Both the position numbers and the translations under genes were made by a program. The notes beneath the pieces were generated by a model, which was not told where the DNA came from, made no database searches, and worked only from the letters and a program-made list of their open reading frames with translations. Below, in pieces: positions 5,383-12,265 of a DNA stretch of 30,654 nucleotides. This stretch comes from a virus. How positions within the stretch are numbered: position 1 is the stretch's first letter; the number at the start of each line of letters is the position of its first letter. The stretch lies in IMG/VR virus record IMGVR_UViG_3300032805_000014, positions 1 through 30,654 of that record. The stretch is one strand, 5' to 3'.

Positions 5383-5414
5383 TCGACCCGTTACCGACCG
5401 CCAACGCCGCCGAG
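5319..5414. mobile_element. 76-bp palindromic insertion flanked by 20-bp direct repeats
   Basis: CGACCGCCAACGCCGCCGAG occurs at 5319-5338 and again at 5395-5414. Between the copies is a perfect 28-bp palindrome (5341-5368, left arm GTGACTGTGGCCGA) with near-complementary GAGG/CCTCC flanks. Removing one repeat plus the intervening DNA (76 bp) makes the sigma-like frame read RDRQRRRETM-stop, and the stop would then overlap a GTG (ATGTGA) exactly as in the first early gene. This suggests insertion or duplication of a small palindromic element. Terminator function for the palindrome is also possible. Confidence 0.5.
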
Positions 5415-5421
5415 AGACTAT

Positions 5422-5595
5422 GTGACCCCCCTACCGCTACCCATGCCCACACGCACAACCCGGCGCCGCTGGTACGGCTGGCGCACCCGATGGAACGGGA
5501 AACGATTCCCCGTCACGGTAAGATCACGCCCAGTCGCCCCGGAACGGGGCAGCCCGAAACGGGAGCACCATGCCAGCACCCTTGGCTCCCCGTAA
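5422..5595 (+). CDS. Possible small basic protein
   Basis: 57-codon frame from GTG 5422 to TAA 5593-5595, overlapping the start of terminase small subunit. It includes TRTTRRRWYGWRTRWNGKRF, an Arg/Trp-rich basic stretch, then PVTVRSRPVAPERG. Its GTG would have been coupled (GTGA) to the sigma-like gene before the 76-bp insertion. Against it: no SD, and it covers a TAAGAT box and the leader hairpins of the terminase gene. Low-confidence call, function unknown. Confidence 0.3.
   Translation: MTPLPLPMPTRTTRRRWYGWRTRWNGKRFPVTVRSRPVAPERGSPKREHHASTLGSP
5519..5565 (+). promoter_or_regulatory. Late leader of terminase: TAAGAT box plus two NAA-loop hairpins
   Basis: TAAGAT at 5519-5524 is a good -10. 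It is followed by GCCCCG-GAA-CGGGGC (5536-5550) and CCCG-AAA-CGGG (5553-5563). The second hairpin overlaps the SD GGGAG (5561-5565), which precedes ATG 5570. Hairpin 1 begins 34 bases before the start codon. This is one of the leaders in the window sharing the CCG-NAA-CGG core, so it belongs to a family of late-gene start-associated elements. Confidence 0.5.
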
Positions 5596-6010
5596 ACGGG
5601 CAGCCGTCCTCAAAGACATCCGCGCCGGCCTCCCGCGCAACGAGATCGCGCGCAAACACAAGGTCAGCCAAGGCACCGTAACCGGCATCGCCAAAGCCGA
5701 ACATCTGACCGATGCTTTTGACCGGTCAGCGACCATAAAGGCCACGGCAGCGGCGCAGGCTGACCATCAGGCGATGCTCGCTGATCTGGCCGCGCGGCAC
5801 ATGAAGACGGCGAACGCGATCCTTGACAGTTTCGAGGGTGATCACGACTGGTCGGGTGTGTCGCCGCATACGCGGGCTATCGCGCTGGGGATCTGCTCGG
5901 ACAAGGCCCGTGAGCTAGCGCCTGACACTGACGGCCAGGCGGACGCGGCGAAGTCGCTGTTGTCTGCTGTGCTTGACGGCATGGTCGCCCGGCATGGCGA
6001 CGCTGCCTAG
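5570..6010 (+). CDS. terS: Terminase small subunit
   Basis: 146 residues, ATG at 5570 behind GGGAG. The N-terminal HTH (KRAAVLKDIRAGLPRNEIAR, KHKVSQGTVTGIAKAEHL) is the DNA-recognition domain, expected to bind the packaging site. A helical oligomerisation region follows (IKATAAAQADHQAMLADLAARH, then TRAIALGICSDKARELA). Its stop overlaps terminase large subunit by 17 bp, the usual TerS-TerL pairing. The protein recognises concatemeric DNA and recruits TerL. Base use shifts toward less GC-biased third positions around 5700-5990 compared with TerL, a possible sign of different ancestry. The exact subfamily is uncertain. Confidence 0.75.
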   Translation: MPAPLAPRKRAAVLKDIRAGLPRNEIARKHKVSQGTVTGIAKAEHLTDAFDRSATIKATAAAQADHQAMLADLAARHMKTANAILDSFEGDHDWSGVSPHTRAIALGICSDKARELAPDTDGQADAAKSLLSAVLDGMVARHGDAA

Positions 6011-7286
6011 CCTGTCGCTCGCGCAAGAGCGCTCCATCGCCCACTCAAACGCCCGCATCAACATCTGGGAAGGCGCAACCCGCGGCGGCAAAACCATGGC
6101 GTCCCTGCTCCGCTGGCTCTGCTACATCGCCACCGCACCCGCCGGCGAGCTAGCGATGGTCGGCCGCACACGCGACACCATCGGCCGGAACGCCATCCTG
6201 CAACTACAGGACCCGGCCCTATTCGGCACCGTCGCCCGGCACGTCTCCTACACCCTCGGCGCGCCGATCGCCACGATCCTCGGCCGCCGCGTCCACGTCT
6301 TCGGCGCGAACGACTCCCAAGCCGAAGCGAAAATCCGCGGCGGCACCTTCGCCGGCATGTACGGCGACGAACTGACCCTGCTGCCCAAAGCGTTCTTCAC
6401 CCAAGCACTCGGCCGGCTGTCAATACCGGGCTCCAAGTTCTACGGCACGACGAACCCCGGCTCGTCCGCGCACTGGCTCCGGAAAGACTTCCTGCTCCGC
6501 GAGGACGAGCTGGACTTGCGCGCGTTCCACTTCACCCTCGACGACAACCCAAGCCTGACAGACGAGTTCAAGACGTCGATCCGTGCAGAGTTCACCGGCC
6601 TGTTCTACAAACGGTTCGTCCTCGGTGAATGGTGCGCAGCCGAAGGCGCCGTGTACGACATGTTCGACACCGGCCGCCACGTCGTCGACGTCTGCCCCGT
6701 CATCAAACGGTGGCTGTGCTGCGCCATCGACTACGGCACAACGAACCCGCTCGCGGCGCTCGTGATCGGGCTGGGCACCGACAGCCGGCTCTACGTGGTC
6801 GCCGAGTGGTACTACGACTCCCGCGCACGGCACCGGCAGCTCACCGACGCCGAATACTCGATCAAGCTCCGCGAGTTCCTCGCCTCGGTGCGGTTCCCCG
6901 GCTCCCAGCTGCACGGCGTCAACCCCGAATGGATCGTCGTGGACCCGAGTGCGGCATCGTTCCGGCAGCAGCTATTCGCCGACCGGATGACCCCGCACGC
7001 CGGCGACAACGCCGTAGTCGACGGGATCCGGCTCGTGTCCAGCCTGCTCGCCAAAGACAAACTAATGATCCACAAGTCGTGTCAATACACGATTGAGCAG
7101 ATGTCGAGCTACTCGTGGGACGAGACAGCAGCCGGCAAAGGCGACGACAAGCCGATCAAGGTAGATGACCACGCCGTCGACGCGTTGCGTTATGGCGTTG
7201 TGACCACACGCGGGCTGTGGCGTCACGCCATCGGCCCCGTAGCACTCCCACCCGACCCGCAGACGACTTTCGCACTAGCCCGCTAA
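5994..7286 (+). CDS. terL: Terminase large subunit
   Basis: 430 residues from ATG 5994. ATPase: Walker A GATRGGKT (27-34), Walker B AGMYGDE with Asp125-Glu126, and a coupling-type motif GTTNPGSSAHW (151-161). RNase H-like nuclease: CCAIDYGTTNP with Asp246, WIVVDPSA with Asp317, and DDHAVDALRYG with Asp392/Asp396, so all three acidic positions are present. The protein pumps DNA into the procapsid through the portal and cuts the concatemer. Length and motif order fit the phage terminase families used by siphoviruses. It overlaps TerS and is followed by a 76-bp gap with a promoter and TGACGCC sites before portal. Confidence 0.95.
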   Translation: MATLPSLSLAQERSIAHSNARINIWEGATRGGKTMASLLRWLCYIATAPAGELAMVGRTRDTIGRNAILQLQDPALFGTVARHVSYTLGAPIATILGRRVHVFGANDSQAEAKIRGGTFAGMYGDELTLLPKAFFTQALGRLSIPGSKFYGTTNPGSSAHWLRKDFLLREDELDLRAFHFTLDDNPSLTDEFKTSIRAEFTGLFYKRFVLGEWCAAEGAVYDMFDTGRHVVDVCPVIKRWLCCAIDYGTTNPLAALVIGLGTDSRLYVVAEWYYDSRARHRQLTDAEYSIKLREFLASVRFPGSQLHGVNPEWIVVDPSAASFRQQLFADRMTPHAGDNAVVDGIRLVSSLLAKDKLMIHKSCQYTIEQMSSYSWDETAAGKGDDKPIKVDDHAVDALRYGVVTTRGLWRHAIGPVALPPDPQTTFALAR

Positions 7287-7306
7287 GGAACACCCGCCAC
7301 TACCGC

Positions 7307-7346
7307 TAAGATGCCACCTGACGCCGTCTGCGGCTCACGTGACGCC
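7307..7346 (+). promoter_or_regulatory. TAAGAT promoter with paired TGACGCC operators
   Basis: TAAGAT (7307-7312) is a candidate -10, which puts transcription start near 7319. TGACGCC occurs at 7319-7325 and 7340-7346, 21 bp apart and in the same orientation as the pair at 4686/4707. The second copy ends just before the portal SD (GGAG, 7352-7355). A protein bound here would sit on the start site. This is the only such pair found within the structural block. Confidence 0.5.
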
Positions 7347-7362
7347 ATCTTGGAGTTGCCTC

Positions 7363-9177
7363 GTGTCCATGCCGTTCGTGCAGCCGGCGGCGAACCCGGC
7401 CGGATCATGGACAGTGGGCGCACCCATCGGCCTCTCATCCTCGCAGCCGATCGACGACCGGCAAATGTCCCGGCTGCCGAGCGACAACATGCCGTGGCCG
7501 CCACCCGAGTACGACCCCGTGTCCTACATGCACCGCATATGGGACGCCTGGTGGACCGGTGACCGGCAGAAACTCGCATGGTGTTACTACAACCTCGGGG
7601 CGAACAGCCCCTACGGGCGCGCGTTCTTCGCGTCCACGGGCGAAGCGGGGATGCCGACACCGCGACCCGGCCAGTTCCGCGGCGGGCTGCTCGGCTCCAT
7701 CGAATACTCGTTCTGGGGCCAGCCCGTGCCACCGGGGGAGAAACGGACCCGGCTGCATGTCCCGATCGCCGGGGACATCTCCCAAACGTCGTCCAACCTG
7801 CTGTTCGCGCGTCCACCCGAGCTCAAAACGACGCTCACCGGCTCCGCTGGCACCGCGAACCAGGCATGGTTCGACGCTCTGATCGACGACGGTTTCCACA
7901 CCCGCCTGCTTGAAGGCGGCGACATGTGCTCCGCGCTCGGCGCCGTGTACCTGCGGATCGTGTGGGACCTCGCCGTGGCGGACAAGCCGTGGATACAGCC
8001 TGTCCCGTGCGACATCGGCGTCCCTGAGTTCTCCTACGACAAGCTGACCGCTGTCACGTTCTGGCGCGTACTCAGTGACAACGGCACCGATGTGGTGCGT
8101 CACCTTGAGAAACACGTCCCGCAGCAGAACACGATCATCCACGGCGTGTATCAGGGTGACCAGTCCGACCTCGGCGAGATCGTGCCGCTGTCGGACTTCC
8201 CCGCGACCGCACGGCTAGCCGGGGATCTGCAAGGCGACACTCTCGTGCTGCCTGACCTGCCGCTCGACGCGTCGACCGTCGTCTACTGGCCGAACGTCCG
8301 GCCGAACAAGATATGGCGGGACCTCGGCCCGCAAGCGTGGCCGCTCGGACGCTCCGACTACCTGGGCATCGAGCCGCTGATGGACCAGCTAGACGAGTGC
8401 TATTCGTCGTGGATGCGTGACGTGCAGTTGGCCGTGTCCCGGCTGATCGTCCCGCCCGAGTATCTCGACAACATCGGCCGCGGCGAAGGTGCCGTGTTCG
8501 AGCCTGACCGGCGCGTGTTCACCCCGCTGAACATGCTGCACGACGGCGCCGCGCCGGCGATCACCGCGAACCAGTTCCAGATCCGGTGGAAAGAACACCA
8601 GGGCACCTGTGAGGACCTGGTGAACCGGATCGTGCAGGAGGCCGGCTATTCGCCGCAGTCGTTCGGTGACTACGCCGGCGGCGCGATCACGGCGACGGAG
8701 ATCGAGGCGCGGGAGCGGACGTCGCTGCTCACCCGCCAAAAGAAGATCAACTATGCGCGTCCGTCGCTGCAAGACGCGGTTTACAGCCTTATGTGCGTCT
8801 CCAAGCTGTATTTCGGCGCGACCGCAATCACCCCCGAACGGCCTGACATCGAGTTCGGCGAAGCCGTCCTGCCCGACCAGCTCATGCTCGCCCAAACCGT
8901 GTCCACCTTGGCCGGCGCGGGCGCGGCATCCAAGCAGACCCTCGTCGCGATGGCCCACCCGGACTGGTCGCAGCAAGAGATCGACGCCGAGGTGCAGCAG
9001 ATCCTCTCCGAGACCGGCCAGGAACTCGCCAGCCACGCCAAGGTGACGCTCGCCGGCCCGATGACCGAGACGCTCGCGCAGGAAGTCGAAGACTTGGCGG
9101 CACCTGTCGCGGCACCCGGTGTGACCAGCGTCCCCGGCTACCAAGGGGAAGCCGCGACCGAGGTGACAGGAGACTGA
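7363..9177 (+). CDS. Portal protein
   Basis: 604 residues from GTG 7363, chosen because GGAG lies seven bases upstream; an in-frame GTG at 7339 lies inside the TGACGCC site. The sequence follows the SPP1-gp6-like portal family: an N-terminal alpha/beta domain (WDAWWTGDRQKLAWCYYNLG, then KRTRLHVPIAGDISQTSSNLL), a core with DLGPQAWPLGRSDYLGIEPL and MDQLDECYSSWMRDVQLAVS, and a long C-terminal helical clip/crown region (GAITATEIEARERTSLLTRQ). The dodecameric portal forms the DNA channel at one capsid vertex and docks terminase. It directly follows TerL and precedes the scaffold, as expected. Confidence 0.9.
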   Translation: MSMPFVQPAANPAGSWTVGAPIGLSSSQPIDDRQMSRLPSDNMPWPPPEYDPVSYMHRIWDAWWTGDRQKLAWCYYNLGANSPYGRAFFASTGEAGMPTPRPGQFRGGLLGSIEYSFWGQPVPPGEKRTRLHVPIAGDISQTSSNLLFARPPELKTTLTGSAGTANQAWFDALIDDGFHTRLLEGGDMCSALGAVYLRIVWDLAVADKPWIQPVPCDIGVPEFSYDKLTAVTFWRVLSDNGTDVVRHLEKHVPQQNTIIHGVYQGDQSDLGEIVPLSDFPATARLAGDLQGDTLVLPDLPLDASTVVYWPNVRPNKIWRDLGPQAWPLGRSDYLGIEPLMDQLDECYSSWMRDVQLAVSRLIVPPEYLDNIGRGEGAVFEPDRRVFTPLNMLHDGAAPAITANQFQIRWKEHQGTCEDLVNRIVQEAGYSPQSFGDYAGGAITATEIEARERTSLLTRQKKINYARPSLQDAVYSLMCVSKLYFGATAITPERPDIEFGEAVLPDQLMLAQTVSTLAGAGAASKQTLVAMAHPDWSQQEIDAEVQQILSETGQELASHAKVTLAGPMTETLAQEVEDLAAPVAAPGVTSVPGYQGEAATEVTGD

Positions 9178-9178
9178 C

Positions 9179-9469
9179 GTGGCTGCAAAGGGAAAGAAAC
9201 CGGCGCCGAACACGAAAGCACCCAAGGGCTCGTATGCGCTGCCAGGTGGCGGCCCGGGCGGCGCTGACGCCTACCCGATCAACACCCGCGGCCGTGCCGT
9301 GTCGGCGCTGTCGCGGGTGCAGGCGAACGGCACCCCGTCCGAGAAAGCCACCGTCCGCGCCGCCGTGGCGCGTAAATACCCGGATCTGCCGTCGTCCCAG
9401 GGGAAAGGCGGCTCGGCGGCCGCCGCGCACCACCGCAGAACAGCCCGCAGGGCAGGACGGAGCAAATGA
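9179..9469 (+). CDS. Small capsid-module protein with YPIN...VRAAV..KYP domain
   Basis: 96 residues, GTG 9179 one base after the portal stop, with AGGAG upstream. Basic and Gly-rich ends surround a short conserved unit, DAYPINTRGRAVSALSRVQA followed by GTPSEKATVRAAVARKYPDL. This pattern (YPI..., A..AL.R....G...E...VR.AV..KYP) recurs in phage head proteins and prohead-protease tails, although no enzymatic residues are present. The C-terminus is Ala/Arg-rich. It sits where a capsid maturation protease is often found, so it may be a remnant or a stand-alone helper in head assembly. Its exact role is unknown. Confidence 0.65.
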   Translation: MAAKGKKPAPNTKAPKGSYALPGGGPGGADAYPINTRGRAVSALSRVQANGTPSEKATVRAAVARKYPDLPSSQGKGGSAAAAHHRRTARRAGRSK

Positions 9470-9684
9470 CCATGATGCCCGCGTTGCCGCACAACACGAG
9501 CACCTGCAACCACGCCCCCGGAACGGGCGCGACCTGCAACCACGGCGCTGTCGGCGCGCATTTCGCCGGCCGCACCTACGTGCAGCCCGCCGCGAACGGT
9601 GCCGACCGTACCGCCGACATGCGCGACGGCGACGACGACCAGGGCACCACGGCACCCGTCCCGCCGCACACAGGAGCACCGTAA
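9466..9684 (+). CDS. Small protein with duplicated CNH motif
   Basis: 72 residues, ATG overlapping the previous stop (ATGA). It contains two Cys-Asn-His motifs eight residues apart (TCNHAPGTGATCNHGAVGAH), which could form one small metal site, followed by a flexible Ala/Pro/Asp-rich tail (DRTADMRDGDDDQGTT). No family is recognised. The overlap and head-module location favour a real gene. A CCCG-GAA-CGGG hairpin (9517-9527) lies inside the coding region. Confidence 0.45.
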   Translation: MTMMPALPHNTSTCNHAPGTGATCNHGAVGAHFAGRTYVQPAANGADRTADMRDGDDDQGTTAPVPPHTGAP

Positions 9685-9713
9685 ACCGCTTGCGCAAGTG
9701 AGCACTTTGACCC

Positions 9714-9742
9714 GCCGTAACGGCACGATCCTGCAACAGGAG
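9714..9742 (+). promoter_or_regulatory. Scaffold leader with two NAA-loop hairpins
   Basis: GCCG-TAA-CGGC (9714-9724) and CCTG-CAA-CAGG (9730-9740); the second overlaps the SD AGGAG (9738-9742) of the TTG-started scaffold gene at 9748. Hairpin 1 begins 34 bases before the start codon, the same distance as in the terminase leader. The perfect palindrome CTTGCGCAAG lies just upstream (9689-9698). Confidence 0.5.
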
Positions 9743-9747
9743 CAACG

Positions 9748-10467
9748 TTGACCACCGTTGTTGAGACACCCCCGGACGGGGCACCGGCCGAGCCTGTCCA
9801 GCCTGCCCCGGCACCGGCAGCGCCACCCGCGCCGCCGGCCGACACGACTGACTGGAAAGCCGAAGCCGACCGGTGGAAAGCCCAGGCACGCAAGAACGAA
9901 GACCGCTCGAAGGCCAACCACACCGAACTCACGCAACGCGACGAGGTGTTGCGGCTGATCGCCGAGAAAGTCGGCGTCCCATTCGACGGCAAACCCGACC
10001 CGGCAGTCCTGACCCGCCGGCTCGAGGAACAGACGACCCTCGCACGGCAGCGCGCCGTGGAACTCGCCGTGTTCTCCAGCGCAGCCGGGAAGGTCGACGC
10101 GACCGCGCTGCTCGACTCGCGGGACTTCATGTCGAAAGCATCAGCGCTCGACCCGGACGCCGCGGACTTCCGCGACCGCGTCGCTGAGATCGTCGCTGAG
10201 GCGTCGACGCAGCCCCGGTACCAGTTCCAGCAAGGACCGGGCCAGCCCGCGCCAGCGGCGGCCACGCAGGCACCGGCAGCGCCGCCCGCGGCAAGCTCGG
10301 GCGCGGATTTCAGCGGCGCACCTGGCGGTAACCGGCTGTGGACACAGGCCGACCTGGACAAGGCGACCCGGCCGGGCGCTGACCCGGCGATCCTGTCCAA
10401 GGCCATCAACGACGGGCTGCTCGTGAACCTCGGCATCGGGAAGCCTAAGCAGCGGCACCGCAGGTAG
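9748..10467 (+). CDS. Capsid scaffold protein
   Basis: 239 residues, TTG start at 9748 behind AGGAG. Composition and layout are those of a phage scaffold: a Pro/Ala-rich disordered N-terminus, a charged helical or coiled-coil centre (WKAEADRWKAQARKNEDRSK, then LTRRLEEQTTLARQRAVELA), then Ala/Gln/Pro-rich linkers and a basic C-terminal tail (GIGKPKQRHRR) suited to binding coat protein. It precedes the major capsid gene. The scaffold directs procapsid assembly and is lost before DNA fills the head. No protease domain is fused to it. Confidence 0.8.
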   Translation: MTTVVETPPDGAPAEPVQPAPAPAAPPAPPADTTDWKAEADRWKAQARKNEDRSKANHTELTQRDEVLRLIAEKVGVPFDGKPDPAVLTRRLEEQTTLARQRAVELAVFSSAAGKVDATALLDSRDFMSKASALDPDAADFRDRVAEIVAEASTQPRYQFQQGPGQPAPAAATQAPAAPPAASSGADFSGAPGGNRLWTQADLDKATRPGADPAILSKAINDGLLVNLGIGKPKQRHRR

Positions 10468-10470
10468 GAC

Positions 10471-10560
10471 GCCGCGCAACGCGGCTAAGATCGTCCACGA
10501 CGAGCCGGAACGGCCACATCTTCACCCGCAACGGGTACCACGACTACCCGTTATGAGGTG
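10471..10560 (+). promoter_or_regulatory. Major capsid leader: promoter and hairpin pair
   Basis: GCCGCG-CAA-CGCGGC (10471-10485) is followed at once by a TAAGAT -10 (10486-10491). Then come GCCG-GAA-CGGC (10504-10514) and ACCCG-CAA-CGGGT (10524-10536), and an SD AGGTGA before ATG 10571. With transcription starting near 10498, the hairpin pair would form almost the entire 5' end of the mRNA. The first hairpin of the pair starts 67 bases before the ATG, as in the major tail leader. Confidence 0.6.
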
Positions 10561-10570
10561 AAGACCCCCC

Positions 10571-11488
10571 ATGTCCGTGCTGAACTTTAAGCCGGAAGTC
10601 TGGAGCAAGGTCATCCTCTCGGCCGAGAAGAAGAACCTTGTCTTCGGCGGCCCCGGCATCGTCAACGACGATTACGAGGGTGAAATCTCCGGCCCCGGCA
10701 CCACGGTTCACATCACCCAGTTCGGTGACCCGACCATCTCGGACTACTCCCCGAACGAGACGATCTCCTACCAGTCGCTCGACGACGCCGGCCAAGAGCT
10801 GCTCATCGACCAGCGGAAGTACTTCGGGTTCACCGTCGATGACGTGGACAAGCGCCAGGCCGCCGGCGACATGCAGGCATACCTGGAAGACCGCGCGGCC
10901 TACAAACTGGCCGACACCGCTGACCAGTACATCGCCGGCCTCTACACCGGCGTGGCCTACGCGAACACCCTGACCGGCAACGACGGCAGCAACCCGTCAA
11001 CCAACAGCAACAACGGCCTTGAGCCGGCTGTGTACGCGTCGACCACCCCGGCTGACCTGTACCAGAAGGTCATCCTGCCTCTCAAGGTGAAGCTCGACGA
11101 GGCGTACGTGCCGCGGAAGAACCGCTACATCGTCATGCCGCCGTGGGCCGAGTCGCTACTTGAGCAGACGCAGGCGTTCATCGCGATCACCGACATGCGC
11201 GGGCAGGCGTCCGAGGTGTTCACGAACGGCATGATCGGCCGCGTCGCCGGCATGGACGTGTACATCTCGAACAACATGACCGAGTTCGACACCAGCCACA
11301 ACGGCTGGATCGTGCAGGCCGGTCACCCGATGGCGATCACCTTCGCCGAGCAGATCGTCCAGACCGAGGCGCTCCGGTTGCAGACCACCTTCGCTGACGC
11401 GGTTCGTGGCCTGCACGTTTACGGCGCGAAGCTCGTCCGGCCGGACCACATCGCTATCGCGGGCGTTGTCCGCCCGGCCGGAATCTGA
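10571..11488 (+). CDS. Major capsid protein (P22 coat-like)
   Basis: 305 residues, ATG 10571. Features of the P22-coat-like branch of HK97-fold capsid proteins: an N-terminal FKPEVWSKVILSAEKKNLVF, GTTVHITQFGDPTISDYS, the segment LDDAGQELLIDQRKYFGFTV DDVDK interrupted here as two motifs, a long spine helix region (MQAYLEDRAAYKLADTADQY), and a C-terminal part with FTNGMIGRVAGMDVYISNN and FADAVRGLHVYGAKLVRPD. It forms the icosahedral shell. Position after the scaffold gene supports the assignment. No N-terminal delta-domain is seen, in keeping with a separate scaffold. Confidence 0.9.
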   Translation: MSVLNFKPEVWSKVILSAEKKNLVFGGPGIVNDDYEGEISGPGTTVHITQFGDPTISDYSPNETISYQSLDDAGQELLIDQRKYFGFTVDDVDKRQAAGDMQAYLEDRAAYKLADTADQYIAGLYTGVAYANTLTGNDGSNPSTNSNNGLEPAVYASTTPADLYQKVILPLKVKLDEAYVPRKNRYIVMPPWAESLLEQTQAFIAITDMRGQASEVFTNGMIGRVAGMDVYISNNMTEFDTSHNGWIVQAGHPMAITFAEQIVQTEALRLQTTFADAVRGLHVYGAKLVRPDHIAIAGVVRPAGI

Positions 11489-11504
11489 GGGGAGGTAAGC
11501 AGAG

Positions 11505-11927
11505 ATGTCACGTACTGCACTCACGGCGACCGCGCTGACCCGCGACGCGGGCGCAGCTATCGGCGCAGGCTCGACCCCGGACGCGACCAACGGCAACATC
11601 GTCGCCTCGCCGGGCCCGTTCAAGCTGGGCATCCTCGTGTACAACGCGGACAGCTCGAACCACAACCTGTACATCCGCGCAGGCGGGTATGCGGGCGCGG
11701 CGACCGGTTCGGCGAACGCGTCGTACGCCACCGACCAGTACCAGCCGTTCGCGCAGGCGTCGGTCGGGGACCTGACCGTGTCCTGCCTGCACACCGGGGG
11801 TGGCTACACCCTGATTGAGGGCCTGACCACGGACCGCTACACGCAGTCCGACGGTTCGGTGTGGCTCGACTGGGCGTCATCGACGTCGATGACCGTGTGG
11901 GTTTGGACCCGGCCCTACCTGCCGTAA
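11505..11927 (+). CDS. Putative capsid decoration or head-fibre protein
   Basis: 140 residues, ATG 11505 behind GGGGAGG. Ser/Thr/Ala-rich and beta-predicted (FKLGILVYNADSSNHNLYIR, then GSVWLDWASSTSMTVWVWTR), with no basic helix. Its place directly after the major capsid gene is typical of decoration proteins, which stabilise the shell or bind host surfaces. Its general style matches the protein at 16226. The stop codon lies within the sequence CCGTAACGG, a partial copy of the leader hairpin. No family is recognised, so the role is inferred from context. Confidence 0.55.
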   Translation: MSRTALTATALTRDAGAAIGAGSTPDATNGNIVASPGPFKLGILVYNADSSNHNLYIRAGGYAGAATGSANASYATDQYQPFAQASVGDLTVSCLHTGGGYTLIEGLTTDRYTQSDGSVWLDWASSTSMTVWVWTRPYLP

Positions 11928-11941
11928 CGGAAGGGCCACGC

Positions 11942-12265
11942 GTGATGGGCAGCGTCAAGCTGAAGTGCGAGAACACCGGCATGGTGTTCGACTTCAGCTT
12001 GCCGCTGCCCTACGGCATCCAAAGGCAGCTCGACGGCGGGCACCTGCTCGACGTCACCGACGCTGAACCGGCCCCGGTCGTCCCGATCGGCGGGACCGTG
12101 GCCAGGCCACGGGGCAACGCATCCCACCAGGCGTGGATCGACTACGCGGCCACCCAGGGCATGGACCGCGCCGAGGCTGCGACGCTGACCCGTGACCAGC
12201 TCCGGGGCCGGTTCACCCAGCCCGTGTTCGACCCCGACAGCCCACCGGACCTGGAGGCCGCCTGA
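11942..12265 (+). CDS. Head-tail region protein of unknown function
   Basis: 107 residues from GTG 11942 (or ATG 11945), with GAAGGG upstream. The first half is beta-rich (SVKLKCENTGMVFDFSLPLP), followed by a Pro-rich linker. The last third, SHQAWIDYAATQGMDRAEAA then LTRDQLRGRF, forms a two-helix unit resembling small C-terminal domains found on connector-region proteins of actinophages. The gene sits between capsid decoration and the head-tail adaptor and its stop overlaps the adaptor start (TGATG). Its function is not known; assembly of the connector is the likely setting. Confidence 0.55.
   Translation: MMGSVKLKCENTGMVFDFSLPLPYGIQRQLDGGHLLDVTDAEPAPVVPIGGTVARPRGNASHQAWIDYAATQGMDRAEAATLTRDQLRGRFTQPVFDPDSPPDLEAA

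Noticed and set aside
9589-9700. Hidden prohead protease between portal and scaffold
   Set aside because: Neither small frame shows a Ser/His/Asp protease pattern and the gap is too short.
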